Shown here piece by piece: positions 55,451-64,000 of a stretch of 64,000 nt of DNA (positions within the stretch are counted from its first letter, which is position 1; every line of letters begins with the position of its first letter). This DNA comes from Leifsonia sp. TF02-11. Lineage in GTDB: Bacteria > Actinomycetota > Actinomycetes > Actinomycetales > Microbacteriaceae. Under the pieces are notes generated by a model. The model did not search any database, had not been told where the DNA came from, and saw only the letters and a list, made by a program, of their open reading frames with translations. The position numbers and the translations under genes were made by a program. The DNA lies in assembly GCF_017565305.1 (NCBI RefSeq), contig NZ_JAGEKP010000008.1, positions 186,001 through 250,000 on the forward strand, given 5' to 3'.

Positions 55451-56627
55451 CGGCTTCGACAGCGCTGACGCCTTCGACTGGGCTGACGCCTTCGACTGGG
55501 GTCTCCTCGAGCCGGCCGGTGCGCTCGGTGCGTCGGTCGGCGACGATCGCGTGCTGGCGGCCATGATCGACGTGGAGGCCGCCCTGTCCGGGGCGTGGGC
55601 GGAGCTCGAGAGCACCGGATCCGCGTCGGGTGCTCCCGTCTTCGACCTCGCAGCGATCGACCGCGGCCGGCTTCTGGCCGGTGCGCGCTCCGCCGGCGTG
55701 CCGATCATCGCGCTGGTCGAGCAGCTGCGCGAGCAGGCGGGCGAATCGGCCGATGTCGTCCATCGCGGCGCGACCAGCCAGGACATCGTCGACACCGCTC
55801 TCGTGTTGGTGTCGCGCGACGGCCTCGCGCGCGCCGCCGGGAGGCTCGCGGCGGCGGCCGACGCGCTCGCCGGTCTCTCCGCGCGGCACCGCGCGACGCC
55901 GGTCGTGGCGCGCACGCTGTCGCAGCCGGCGGAGCCGACCACCGTCGGCGCGCTGTTCGCGACCTGGCTCGACGGTGTGTCATCCGCCGGGGAGGCCCTG
56001 GACGCGCTGTCGGCATCCGGCTTCCCCGTTCAGCTCGGGGGCGCGGTCGGCACCGGAGCCGCCTTCGTGCGGGCCTCCGGTCGGGATGACGCACCCGCCA
56101 TCCTGCGCGCCGCCGTCGCCCGCCGACTCGGTCTCTCCGATCCGGGACGCGCGTGGCAGACCGACCGCACCCCGGTGCTCGCGATCGCGGACGCCGCCGC
56201 GCGGGTGTGCGCGGTGACCGGCCGTGTCGGCCGCGACCTCGCCCTCGGCGCGCGTGACGGCGTGCTCCGTCCGGCCACGGGGGGCGGCTCGTCCGCGATG
56301 CCGCACAAGCAGAACCCGGTCGATGCCGTGATCCTCAGCGCGAACGGCCTGCGCGCACCCGGTCTGCTCGCCACGCTGCACACGGCGGCTCTGAGCTCCG
56401 ATGCCCGCCCCGCCGGCGAGTGGCACGCCGAATGGCAGGCCTGGCGAGGCCTCGTCCGACTGGCCCTCGAGAGTGCCGAGGTGCTGGCACACGCCGTCGC
56501 CGAACTCATCGTCGAGGCATCTCCGAGCGTCGACGATGTGCGCGCCGACGACCTCCACCTGGCCGCGGCCGGTGCCGTCGTCGACGCCGCGATCGCCCGG
56601 CACGGACGACTGGGCGGATCTCGATGA
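55443..56627 (+). CDS. pcaB: 3-carboxy-cis,cis-muconate cycloisomerase
   Basis: 394 residues, shorter than the roughly 450 typical of the family. Fumarase-fold protein with the signature GGSSAMPHKQNPV and the conserved VVHRGATSQDIVDTALVLVS. Makes 4-carboxymuconolactone. The N-terminus has an imperfect duplication (ADAFDWADAFDWG), encoded by two near-identical 15-base stretches at about 55467-55499; a later start would remove it. Overlaps pcaG by 8 bases and the next gene by 4. Confidence 0.9.
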   Translation: MADGFDSADAFDWADAFDWGLLEPAGALGASVGDDRVLAAMIDVEAALSGAWAELESTGSASGAPVFDLAAIDRGRLLAGARSAGVPIIALVEQLREQAGESADVVHRGATSQDIVDTALVLVSRDGLARAAGRLAAAADALAGLSARHRATPVVARTLSQPAEPTTVGALFATWLDGVSSAGEALDALSASGFPVQLGGAVGTGAAFVRASGRDDAPAILRAAVARRLGLSDPGRAWQTDRTPVLAIADAAARVCAVTGRVGRDLALGARDGVLRPATGGGSSAMPHKQNPVDAVILSANGLRAPGLLATLHTAALSSDARPAGEWHAEWQAWRGLVRLALESAEVLAHAVAELIVEASPSVDDVRADDLHLAAAGAVVDAAIARHGRLGGSR

Positions 56628-57844
56628 CCGGACTCATCCCGACGAAAGGTGACGGCGTGACCCCACCTCGACTGCGTGGCTCGATGACCGCGGCCTCCCC
56701 GCGCGCTGCGGCCCCGCGCCTGCTCGTCCTGCTGCCCTCGCTCGGCACGACGACCCGGCTGTGGGATGGCGTGGTCGCGCGCCTCGCGAGCGGGCCGGAC
56801 GCGCCCCGCATCCTCCGCGTCGACCTCCCGGGTCACGGCGCGTCGCCCGTCGCGCGCGAGCCGTTCAGCATCGCCGACCTCGCCGCATCCGTGCTCGCGC
56901 TCGTGGACGAGGTCGGCGGCGGTGCCTTCGACGTCGCAGGCGACTCGCTCGGCGGAGCGGTCGCGCTGGAGCTCGCACTCGCGGTTCCCGAGCGCGTGCG
57001 CAGCCTGGCCATGTTCTGTTCCGGTGCGGCGATCGGCACACCGGAGGGCTGGGCCGACCGCGCAGCGCAGGTACGCGCCTCCGGAACCGCGTCGGTCGTC
57101 GCCGGCAGCGCCCGACGCTGGTTCGCCCCCGGCTATCTGGACGCGCATCCCGACGGTCCGGGCGGTCACGCCCTGAAGACCCTGATCGACATCGACGACG
57201 AGTCGTACGCCCTGTGCTGCGAAGCGCTGGCGGGCTTCGACCGACGGGGCTCCGTCGCAGCGGTGAGCGCACCCGCCCTCGTCGTCGCGGGCGCCCACGA
57301 CCAGGTCACGACCCCCGCGCTGATGGCCGAACTCGCCGGCGGCCTCCCGGATGCGCGCTTCGTCGAGCTCGCCCACGCCGCCCATCTGGTGCCGCTGGAG
57401 GACCCGGTGGAGACGGCCGCACTGCTGTCGGCCCTTCTCCGCCGTGCCCACGACGCATCGCCGTACGACCGCGGGATGGCGGTGCGGCGGTCGGTCCTCG
57501 GCGATGCGCATGTCGATCGCGCGACCACCGCGATCACGCCGGAGACCGCGGACTTCCAGGACTTCATCACCCGCTACGCCTGGGGCGAGGTCTGGTCGCG
57601 TCCACAGCTCACGCGACAGCAGCGGTCGATCGCGACGCTCGCGAGCCTGGTCACCGGCGGCCACGAGAGCGAGCTGCGCATGCACGTCCGCGCGGCCCTG
57701 CGCAACGGACTGACCCGAAGCGAGATCGCAGAGGTCATCCACCACACCGCGCTCTACGCGGGGCTGCCCGCCGCGAACGGCGCGCTCGCGATCATGCGCG
57801 AGGTCTTCGCAGAGACGGAGCAGACGGAGGAGACGAATGGATAA
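56624..57844 (+). CDS. pcaL: Fused 3-oxoadipate enol-lactonase and 4-carboxymuconolactone decarboxylase
   Basis: 406 residues. Part one (about 30-280) is an alpha/beta hydrolase (PcaD): VDLPGHGASP, nucleophile elbow AGDSLGGAVAL, Asp in VVAGAHDQVTTP and His in LAHAAHLVPLE. Part two (about 285-400) is PcaC/CMD: RRSVLGDAHVDRATTAITPE, AWGEVWSRPQLTRQQRSIAT and EVIHHTALYAGLPAANGA. The PcaD-PcaC fusion, called PcaL, is typical of actinobacteria such as Rhodococcus and couples decarboxylation to lactone hydrolysis. ATG 56624 overlaps pcaB; GTG 56657 with AAAGGTGA upstream is the alternative start. Confidence 0.92.
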   Translation: MTGLIPTKGDGVTPPRLRGSMTAASPRAAAPRLLVLLPSLGTTTRLWDGVVARLASGPDAPRILRVDLPGHGASPVAREPFSIADLAASVLALVDEVGGGAFDVAGDSLGGAVALELALAVPERVRSLAMFCSGAAIGTPEGWADRAAQVRASGTASVVAGSARRWFAPGYLDAHPDGPGGHALKTLIDIDDESYALCCEALAGFDRRGSVAAVSAPALVVAGAHDQVTTPALMAELAGGLPDARFVELAHAAHLVPLEDPVETAALLSALLRRAHDASPYDRGMAVRRSVLGDAHVDRATTAITPETADFQDFITRYAWGEVWSRPQLTRQQRSIATLASLVTGGHESELRMHVRAALRNGLTRSEIAEVIHHTALYAGLPAANGALAIMREVFAETEQTEETNG

Positions 57845-58631
57845 GACGTTCGCGTCCGCGGCCGAGGCGGTCGCCGACATCCCGGAGGGCGCCTCGCTCG
57901 CGGTCGGCGGCTTCGGGCTGTCCGGTGTGCCGATCGTGACGATCCGGGCGCTGCTTGCGCGCGGGGTCGGCGGCCTGGAAGTCGTCTCCAACAACTGCGG
58001 CGTCGACGGCTGGGGTCTCGGCGAGCTGTTGGCCGCGGGCCGCATCCGCCGGGTGATCGCCTCCTACATCGGCGAGAACAAGGAGTTCGCCCGCCAGTAT
58101 CTCGGTGGCGAGGTGGAGGTCGAGCTCACTCCGCAAGGAACTCTGGCCGAGCGGTTGCGCGCCGGCGGCGTCGGCATTCCCGCCTTCTACACGGCGACGG
58201 GCGCAGGCACCGCGGTCTCGGACGGGGGCATGCCGATCCGCTACGCGGCGGACGGCTCCGTGGCCGAGGCGAGCGCCCCCAAGGAGCTGCGGCCGTTCGA
58301 CGTGCTCGGCCGCAGCCGGGAGTACGTGCTCGAGACGGCGATCCGCACCGACTTCGGCCTGGTGCGCGCCGCCGTCGGCGACCGCCACGGCAACCTGCGG
58401 TTCGAGAAGTCGACCCGCAACTTCAACCCGCTCGCCGCGATGGCGGGCCGGGTCACCATCGCGGAGGTCGACGAGCTGGTCGAACCCGGCGTGCTCGGCC
58501 CCGACGACATCCACCTGCCCGGCATCTATGTGGACCGGGTGGTCGCGTTGACTCCCGAGCAGTCGGCGGACCTGCCGATCGAGAAGGTCACCGTCCGGCC
58601 CCGTCCGATCTCCCACACCGAAGGAGCCTGA
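57837..58631 (+). CDS. pcaI: 3-oxoadipate CoA-transferase, alpha subunit
   Basis: 264 residues. CoA-transferase family I subunit [57 protein letters not shown] and ADYRGNL-like GDRHGNLRF. With PcaJ it moves CoA from succinyl-CoA to 3-oxoadipate. Larger than the about 230 residues of many homologues owing to its C-terminal extension ([20 protein letters not shown]). Overlaps pcaL by 8 bases. Confidence 0.9.
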   Translation: MDKTFASAAEAVADIPEGASLAVGGFGLSGVPIVTIRALLARGVGGLEVVSNNCGVDGWGLGELLAAGRIRRVIASYIGENKEFARQYLGGEVEVELTPQGTLAERLRAGGVGIPAFYTATGAGTAVSDGGMPIRYAADGSVAEASAPKELRPFDVLGRSREYVLETAIRTDFGLVRAAVGDRHGNLRFEKSTRNFNPLAAMAGRVTIAEVDELVEPGVLGPDDIHLPGIYVDRVVALTPEQSADLPIEKVTVRPRPISHTEGA

Positions 58632-58633
58632 GC

Positions 58634-59302
58634 ATGGCGCGCACCCGTGACGAACTGGCCGCCCGTGCCGCACTCGAGCTGGAGGACGGCTCGTACGTCA
58701 ACCTCGGCATCGGCCTGCCCACCCTCATCCCCAACCACCTGCCGACCGACGTGCACGTCGTGCTGCACTCCGAGAACGGGATCCTCGGCGTCGGCCCCTA
58801 CCCGTGGGAGGGCGACGAGGATCCGAAGCTCATCAACGCGGGCAAAGAGACCGTCACCGTTCTGCCCGGCGCGAGCTACTTCGACTCCGCCGCCAGTTTC
58901 GGGATGATCCGCGGCGGCCGGATCGCGACCGCGGTCCTCGGCGCCATGCAGGTCTCGGCAACCGGCGACATCGCCAACTGGGCGGTGCCCGGCAAGATGG
59001 TCAAGGGCATGGGCGGCGCGATGGATCTCGTCAACGGCGCCGAGCGCGTCATCGTGGTCATGGAGCACGTCGCCAAGGACGGCTCGGCCAAGCTCGTCGA
59101 GCAGTGCACCCTCCCGCTGACCGGCCGCGGCTGTGTCGACCGTATCGTCACCGACCTCGCCGTCGTCGACGTCACGGACGACGGCCTGGTGCTGCGTGAA
59201 CTCGCGCCGGGCGTGTCGGTCGATGACGTCGTCGCCGCGACGGGTGCTCCGCTGACGATCCCGGCCGATGTGAGCGTCGGGACGGGAGCGGCACATGCCT
59301 GA
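58634..59302 (+). CDS. pcaJ: 3-oxoadipate CoA-transferase, beta subunit
   Basis: 222 residues, normal length. [16 protein letters not shown], catalytic Glu in [35 protein letters not shown] and the C-terminal [20 protein letters not shown]. Partner of PcaI two bases upstream. Confidence 0.92.
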   Translation: MARTRDELAARAALELEDGSYVNLGIGLPTLIPNHLPTDVHVVLHSENGILGVGPYPWEGDEDPKLINAGKETVTVLPGASYFDSAASFGMIRGGRIATAVLGAMQVSATGDIANWAVPGKMVKGMGGAMDLVNGAERVIVVMEHVAKDGSAKLVEQCTLPLTGRGCVDRIVTDLAVVDVTDDGLVLRELAPGVSVDDVVAATGAPLTIPADVSVGTGAAHA

Positions 59303-60509
59303 GTTGCGCGAGGTCGTCATCTGCTCGCCGTTGCGTACGCCGGTCGGCCGGATGGGCGGCGCGCTCGCCCCCGTCTCTGCGCTGAGCCTGGCGGAGAGAG
59401 TGCTGCGCGCCCTCGTCGACCGCACCGGCCTCGACCCGGCCGTAGTGGAGGGCGTGATCGGCTCCCAGGGCTATCCGACGATGGAGGCGCCCGCGTTCGG
59501 ACGGGTCGCCGCGCTGAACGCCGGCTTCCCGGTCACGACGACGGGCTACCAGCTCGACCGGCGGTGCGGCTCCGGCCTCCAAGCGGTGATCAACGCGGCG
59601 ATGGAGGTGCAGACCGGCGCGAGCGACGTGCTGATCGCGCTCGGCGCCGAGTCGATGTCCAACGCACCCCTCTACACGGAGCACGGTCGCCGCGGCGTCC
59701 CGCCCGGGGGTCTGATGCTGCACGATGCGCTGGCGCGCGGGCGCGAGACGGTCGGCGGACGCGACTTCCCCACTCCGGACGGCAACGTCGGCTCGGCCGA
59801 GACGCTGCGCCGCGACTACGGCATCCCGCGCGAGGCGCAGGACCGCCTCGCGCTGCGGTCGCACCGACGCGCAGTCGCGGCGCAGGAGTCCGGAGCCTTC
59901 GACGCGGAGCTGGTGCCTGTCACCGTCCCCGGCCGCCGTGGCGACGTGGTCGTCGACCGCGACGAGCACCCCAGGGCCGACACGACGCTGGAGGCGTTGG
60001 CCGGCCTCCGCGCCATCCTCAGCGGGCGCGATGCGGACGCCACGGTGACGGCGGGCAACTCCAGCGGACAGAACGACGCTGCGGCAGCCGCGATCGTGAC
60101 GACCCCCGAGCGCGCGGCCGATCTCGGCCTGTCCCCGCTGCTGCGACTGCGGTCGTGGGCGGTCGCCGGCAACGATCCGCGGGTCTTCGGGGTCGCTCCG
60201 GTGCCGGCCGCGAACCGCGCCCTCGAACGCGCTGGCGTCGCATGGAGCGACATCGACGTGATCGAGCTGAACGAGGCGTTCGCCGTCCAGGTGCTCGCCT
60301 GCCTCGCCGACTGGGGCATCGACGAGGAGGACCCACGGCTCAACCCGCGCGGCAGCGGCATCTCGATCGGACACCCGATCGGCGCGACCGGCCTGCGGAT
60401 GCTGGCGACGCTCGCGCACGAGCTGCCCGCCCTCGACGGCACGCTGGCCGTCGAGACGATGTGCATCGGCGGGGGTCAGGCCCTGGCCGCGGTCTTCGAG
60501 CGCGTCTGA
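59295..60509 (+). CDS. pcaF: 3-oxoadipyl-CoA thiolase
   Basis: 404 residues. Nucleophilic Cys in [15 protein letters not shown], His in [11 protein letters not shown] and Cys in [11 protein letters not shown]. Cleaves 3-oxoadipyl-CoA to succinyl-CoA and acetyl-CoA, completing the pathway encoded here from 4-hydroxybenzoate. Overlaps pcaJ by 8 bases and is the last operon gene. General acetyl-CoA acetyltransferase activity is an alternative, but context is decisive. Confidence 0.9.
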   Translation: MPELREVVICSPLRTPVGRMGGALAPVSALSLAERVLRALVDRTGLDPAVVEGVIGSQGYPTMEAPAFGRVAALNAGFPVTTTGYQLDRRCGSGLQAVINAAMEVQTGASDVLIALGAESMSNAPLYTEHGRRGVPPGGLMLHDALARGRETVGGRDFPTPDGNVGSAETLRRDYGIPREAQDRLALRSHRRAVAAQESGAFDAELVPVTVPGRRGDVVVDRDEHPRADTTLEALAGLRAILSGRDADATVTAGNSSGQNDAAAAAIVTTPERAADLGLSPLLRLRSWAVAGNDPRVFGVAPVPAANRALERAGVAWSDIDVIELNEAFAVQVLACLADWGIDEEDPRLNPRGSGISIGHPIGATGLRMLATLAHELPALDGTLAVETMCIGGGQALAAVFERV

Positions 60510-60566
60510 CCCCTGCGCGCGCGCCCGGTGCGCGTAGGGTGAGGGGAGCGGAAGGCAGGGGAATCG

Positions 60567-61334
60567 GTGGTCGGTCAGGATGACGTCGCGGTCGCAGTGC
60601 GTGGCCTCCACAAGCGGTTCGGTGAGAAGGCGGCGGTCGACGGCATCGACCTCGACGTGCCCTCCGGGAGTTTCTACGGGCTGGTCGGCCCCAACGGCGC
60701 AGGCAAGACCACGACGCTGAGCATGGTCACCGGCCTGCTCCGGCCGGATGCCGGCCAGGTGCTCATCCACGGGGTCGACATGTGGCGCGACCCGCTGGCC
60801 GCCAAGGCGCTCGTCGGCGTGCTGTCCGACGGCGCGCGCCTGTTCGACCGGCTGACCGGCGAGCAGCTCGTCGAGTACGCCGGCCTCCTGAGCGGGATGG
60901 ACCGCCCGACGGCGATCGAGCGCACCCACGACCTCCTGAGCCTGCTCGATCTGCAGTCGGCGGGCGGCACGCTCGTCGTCGACTACTCGGCCGGCATGAC
61001 CAAGAAGATCGCGCTGGCCGCAGCCATGGTGCACGCGCCGCGCGTGCTGGTGCTGGACGAGCCGTTCGAGTCGGTCGACCCGGTGTCGGCCGCGAACATC
61101 CGCGACATCCTGCACGGGTTCGTCCAGAGCGGCGGCACGGTCATCGTCTCGTCGCACGTCATGGACCTCGTCGAGCGCATGTGCGACCGCGTCGCGGTCA
61201 TCAACGCGGGCCGGGTCATCGCCGCGGGCACCGTCGACGAAGTGCGCGCAGGCTCGACGCTCGAAGACCGCTTCGTCGAGCTCGTCGGAGGACGCCGGGT
61301 GGGGGAGGGGCCGGAGTGGTTGCGACACTCGTAA
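60567..61334 (+). CDS. ABC transporter ATP-binding protein
   Basis: 255 residues. Walker A GPNGAGKTTTL, signature region YSAGMTKKIAL (SAGMT instead of LSGGQ, typical of the CcmA-like branch), Walker B VLVLDEPFESVD, H-loop SSHVMD. AGGGGA upstream of GTG 60567 and TAGGGT further up as a -10. It energises the membrane protein encoded by the overlapping next gene. Substrate unknown. Confidence 0.9.
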   Translation: MVGQDDVAVAVRGLHKRFGEKAAVDGIDLDVPSGSFYGLVGPNGAGKTTTLSMVTGLLRPDAGQVLIHGVDMWRDPLAAKALVGVLSDGARLFDRLTGEQLVEYAGLLSGMDRPTAIERTHDLLSLLDLQSAGGTLVVDYSAGMTKKIALAAAMVHAPRVLVLDEPFESVDPVSAANIRDILHGFVQSGGTVIVSSHVMDLVERMCDRVAVINAGRVIAAGTVDEVRAGSTLEDRFVELVGGRRVGEGPEWLRHS

Positions 61335-62887
61335 GGCTCCGACTGCTCGTCCTCCGCAACTCCTTCCGCCGCAGCACCTCCCAGCTCGTCGCGGTGATCA
61401 TCGGAGGGGTCTACGCGCTGATCGCGCTCGCTGTCGTGCTGGGCGGTCTGGTGCTGCTCGGCTTCGCGCCGGTGGAGGTCACCCGCATGATCACCGTGAT
61501 CGGCGGTTCCGCCGCGGTGCTGGGCTGGGCGATCTTCCCGCTGCTGCTCTCGGGGATCGAGCAGACCCTCGACCCCGCTCGCCTCGCGGTCTACCCGATC
61601 CCGCTGCGCCCGCTCATGCTCGGGATGCTGCTGAGCGCGGTGGTCGGCGTCGCCGGTGCGGCGACGACGCTCGCCTCACTCGCAACGTCGCTGGCCTGGC
61701 TCCGCCTCCCCGGCGTCGCCGTCGTTGCGCTGATCACCGGAGCGCTGGGCGCCGCGACCTGCATCGTCGTCTCCCGCGCCGTCACTTCGGTGTCGAGCGG
61801 CCTGTCCGGCGGGCGGCGGTTCCGGGAGGCCAGCGGACTGCTGGTGCTCATCCCGCTGATCCTGGCCGGCCCGATCGTGATCGGCATCACCCGCGGCCTG
61901 CGGTCGTCGTCCGACGCCCTCCCCGCCGTCGCCGACGGGCTGTCCTGGTCGCCGCTCGGAGCGGTGTGGGCGGTGCCGTCCCAACTCGCGCTCGGAGACC
62001 CGCTGGGCGCTCTGGCGCGGCTGCTGATCGCCGTGGCCACGTTCGCCGTGCTGTGGCTGGTGTGGCGCTGGGGTCTCGCACGCTCGCTGGTGACGCCGGC
62101 GCGCGCCTCCTCGCGGGTGCGCGCGCAGGGCAAGCTGGGGTGGTTCGGAATCTTCCCCGGCAACGCGTGGGGGGCGATCGCGGCCCGATGCCTGACCTAC
62201 TGGTTCCGCGATCCGCGCTACCTGCGCCAGCTCCTGGTGATTCCGCTCATGCCGGTGCTGTTCTGGTTCTACTCCAGCCTCAACCACGCCGGCGGCCTCC
62301 TCGTGATCGGTGCGCCCGTCGTCGCGTTCTCGCTGGGCATCGGGATGATCGCCGACGTCTCGTACGACTCGACAGCCTTCACGCTGCACGTCGCCAAGGC
62401 GGTGCCCGGCCGCGCCGACCGCTGGGGCCGCGCGGCCGCGATGCTCTCGTTCGCGGTGCCCGCCGTCGTGCTCATCGCACTGTTCGCCGCGGCGATCGGC
62501 GACGGCTGGCACATCCTCCCCGGGCTGCTCGGGCTCTCCCTCGGCATCCTGCTGACCGGCGCGGCCGTGTGCGCCGTGACCTCGGCGCGGCTGGTGTTCC
62601 CCGTGCCGGAGCCCGGCGACAACCCGTTCCGTTCGCGGCCGGGGGCGAACATCTCGCTCATCGGACCGACCTTCGCCGCGTGGGGGGTGATCGCGGTGCT
62701 CTGCCTGCCGGAGATCGCGCTCTTCGTCATCGCGCTCATCACCGGCGACGCGCTCTGGGGCTGGGCGGCACTCCTCGTCGGCGTCGCGCTGGGCGGCGTG
62801 CTCGTCGGCGTCGGCGTGCGCGTCGGCGGCAGCATCCTCGACGCCCGCTCACCCGAGCTGCTGCTGCAACTGCGCAAGGACGCCTGA
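61316..62887 (+). CDS. ABC transporter membrane protein
   Basis: 523 residues with about twelve hydrophobic segments (for example LVAVIIGGVYALIALAVVLG, LLVLIPLILAGPIVIGITRG, GLLVIGAPVVAFSLGIGMIA, LLGLSLGILLTGAAVCAVTS). It starts at GTG 61316 inside the ATPase gene (19-base overlap). An ABC-2-like exporter permease; the repeated-helix size suggests two fused permease halves. Substrate unknown. Confidence 0.82.
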   Translation: MVATLVRLRLLVLRNSFRRSTSQLVAVIIGGVYALIALAVVLGGLVLLGFAPVEVTRMITVIGGSAAVLGWAIFPLLLSGIEQTLDPARLAVYPIPLRPLMLGMLLSAVVGVAGAATTLASLATSLAWLRLPGVAVVALITGALGAATCIVVSRAVTSVSSGLSGGRRFREASGLLVLIPLILAGPIVIGITRGLRSSSDALPAVADGLSWSPLGAVWAVPSQLALGDPLGALARLLIAVATFAVLWLVWRWGLARSLVTPARASSRVRAQGKLGWFGIFPGNAWGAIAARCLTYWFRDPRYLRQLLVIPLMPVLFWFYSSLNHAGGLLVIGAPVVAFSLGIGMIADVSYDSTAFTLHVAKAVPGRADRWGRAAAMLSFAVPAVVLIALFAAAIGDGWHILPGLLGLSLGILLTGAAVCAVTSARLVFPVPEPGDNPFRSRPGANISLIGPTFAAWGVIAVLCLPEIALFVIALITGDALWGWAALLVGVALGGVLVGVGVRVGGSILDARSPELLLQLRKDA

Positions 62888-62921
62888 GGCGGCCTGCCTC
62901 GACGGGTCGGCGGCGACCGCC

Positions 62922-62927
62922 TAGGCT
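62922..62927 (+). promoter_or_regulatory. -10 element, leaderless
   Basis: TAGGCT, six bases, then ATG 62934; identical over 16 bases to the promoter-start block at 51607. No clear -35. Confidence 0.6.
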
Positions 62928-62933
62928 GACCGC

Positions 62934-63488
62934 ATGGGCAGCATCGCAGTGCACGAGTTCGTCTCGCTCGACGGCGTCTTCGAAGACCCGAGCTGGACGC
63001 TGGACTACGGGTTCGATCCGGAGATGGGCGAGGACATCGGCCGCATCGCGAACCCGTCGGATGCGATCCTGCTCGGTAGGCGAACCTTCGAGATGTTTGC
63101 GCCGGTCTGGTCGAAGCGCACGGTGCAGGACGACCCTGGCGCTCCGTTCTTCAACGACAGCCAGAAGCTGGTGGTCTCCTCCACGCTCGACGACGCGGCG
63201 GTGGAGGCGGCCTGGGCGAACTCGCGATCGTTGGGCGGCTACGACGCGGAACGGCTCCGCGAGGTGAAGCAGAGCCGCAGCGGACTGTACATCAGCGGCA
63301 GCGGTACGCTCGTGCGGGCCTTGCTGGCCGATGGGCTGGTGGACGCGCTTCATCTCTTCGTCTATCCCGTCGTCCGCGGAACCGGCGCCCGCCTGTTCCC
63401 GGAAGGCATCGCGGAGTCCCGGTTGCGGCTGCGTCAGCACGACGCGTACGCGAACGGTGTCCTCCACCTGCTCTACTCACCGGCCTGA
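62934..63488 (+). CDS. RibD-C/dihydrofolate reductase-like protein (second copy)
   Basis: 184 residues. Same family as the gene at 48393: IAVHEFVSLDGVFEDPSW, DAILLGRRTFEMFAPVW, KLVVSSTLDDAAVEAAW, LYISGSGTLVRALLADGLVD and VYPVVRGTGARLFPEG. Probably a flavin- or pterin-type reductase with unknown substrate; the two copies differ widely, so they are not recent duplicates. Confidence 0.85.
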   Translation: MGSIAVHEFVSLDGVFEDPSWTLDYGFDPEMGEDIGRIANPSDAILLGRRTFEMFAPVWSKRTVQDDPGAPFFNDSQKLVVSSTLDDAAVEAAWANSRSLGGYDAERLREVKQSRSGLYISGSGTLVRALLADGLVDALHLFVYPVVRGTGARLFPEGIAESRLRLRQHDAYANGVLHLLYSPA

Positions 63489-63508
63489 TCTCCACAGATC
63501 TCGAATTG

Positions 63509-63577
63509 CGGTCACGCTGTGACCGTTGTCCTGCCTAGCGTTGTCGTATCGGGTGGGAGTCGCCTCGGCAGAGGCGA
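63509..63577. promoter_or_regulatory. Two palindromes upstream of the ABC exporter gene
   Basis: CGGTCAC-GCT-GTGACCG (63509-63525) and TCGCCTC-GGCA-GAGGCGA (63560-63577) lie in the 215-base gap. The first could end the preceding gene or be an operator; the second is a stable hairpin. A -10-like TACCGT at 63595-63600 lies too far from GTG 63704 for a leaderless start. No gene is seen in the gap. Confidence 0.45.
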
Positions 63578-63703
63578 ATGTCCGTCGTCCGCGCTACCGT
63601 TAGGTGCTGTACGGGGGGTTTCGCACAGCGCCGAGTCGGTCGGGTCGATGGCGGCGCGCTCACCCGTCCCACAATTCCACCGGAAAACGAACCAGGGATC
63701 ATC

Positions 63704-64000
63704 GTGACTCTTCTTCGATTGGCGCTGCGGTACATCCGCCCCTACTGGGGTGCGGTCGCCGCGGTCGTCGTCCTGCAGCTCATCGCCACCATCGCGGCGC
63801 TCTACCTGCCGACGTTGAACGCCAGCATCATCGACAAGGGTGTCGTCACGGGCGACACCGACTTCATCTGGCGCACCGGCGGCATGATGCTGATCGTCTG
63901 CTTCGTGCAGGTCGTCGCCGCCATCACGGCGACCTACTTCGGTGCGCGCGCCTCGATGTCGCTGGGCCGCGACATCCGGCGCTCGTTCTACCGCAAGGTC
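63704..64000 (+). CDS. ABC exporter (fused membrane and ATPase type), 5' part
   Basis: The visible 99 residues begin VTLLRLALRYIRPYWGAVAA and contain IATIAALYLPTLNASIIDKG (first transmembrane helix and following loop) and ATYFGARASMSLGRDIRRSF, the standard start of an exporter ABC_membrane domain. The ATPase half would lie outside the window. GTG 63704 has AGGGAT ten bases upstream. Usually such genes come as heterodimer pairs. Confidence 0.85.
   Translation, partial: MTLLRLALRYIRPYWGAVAAVVVLQLIATIAALYLPTLNASIIDKGVVTGDTDFIWRTGGMMLIVCFVQVVAAITATYFGARASMSLGRDIRRSFYRKV

Noticed and set aside
1-64000. CRISPR arrays or cas genes
   Set aside because: No regularly spaced repeats of 24-37 bases and no Cas-like motifs; the YqaJ nuclease is of phage recombination type, not Cas4 in a CRISPR context.

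Overview
The window is GC-rich DNA from an actinobacterium, most likely a Microbacteriaceae-type organism (Leifsonia-like). That placement is inferred from base composition, many leaderless TAnnnT promoters directly upstream of ATG/GTG, an LAxTG sortase substrate and actinophage-style genes; no rRNA or other marker is present to fix the genus.

Positions 1 to about 39,030 are a siphovirus-type prophage whose left end lies beyond the window. Almost all its genes are on the minus strand. From right to left they are: tyrosine integrase with an attachment region inside a tRNA-Arg (right junction near 38,990); a lysogeny switch (repressor and ImmA-type peptidase on plus, Cro-like protein and excisionase-like protein on minus, with AGGGACA operators between); an early block with a RecF/SbcC-like ATPase, YqaJ-type exonuclease, RecT, DUF2303 and RusA; a fused SNF2 helicase-DNA methyltransferase; HNH nuclease; many small overlapping genes; terminase, portal, MuF-like protein, scaffold, capsid, connectors, tail tube, frameshifted tail chaperones, tape measure and tail tip genes; endolysin and two membrane proteins that look like the lysis cassette. 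An Acb2/Tad1-like gene, a candidate cyclic-nucleotide sponge against CBASS or Thoeris, lies between the terminase genes. An IS110-family element with a probable bridge RNA sits at the left end and has cut a very small phage gene.

From about 39,065 to 64,000 is host chromosome: a histidine kinase/response regulator pair, a CPBP protease, a hotdog thioesterase, a large sortase-anchored surface protein with SpaA-like repeats, a second two-component pair, RibD-C/DHFR-like proteins, an AAA ATPase, a VOC/ArsR/SRPBCC operon, then an IclR regulator and a complete, tightly overlapping operon for 4-hydroxybenzoate and protocatechuate breakdown (pobA, pcaH, pcaG, pcaB, fused pcaD-pcaC, pcaI, pcaJ, pcaF) to succinyl-CoA and acetyl-CoA. 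Two ABC systems and another RibD-C protein close the window; the last ABC gene runs off the edge.

The most notable items are the Acb2-like sponge, the IS110 bridge-RNA region, the helicase-methyltransferase fusion, the well-resolved leaderless cI/cro switch, the CCCAAAA frameshift site, and repeated CCGTTTCGG motifs upstream of two packaging and head genes.
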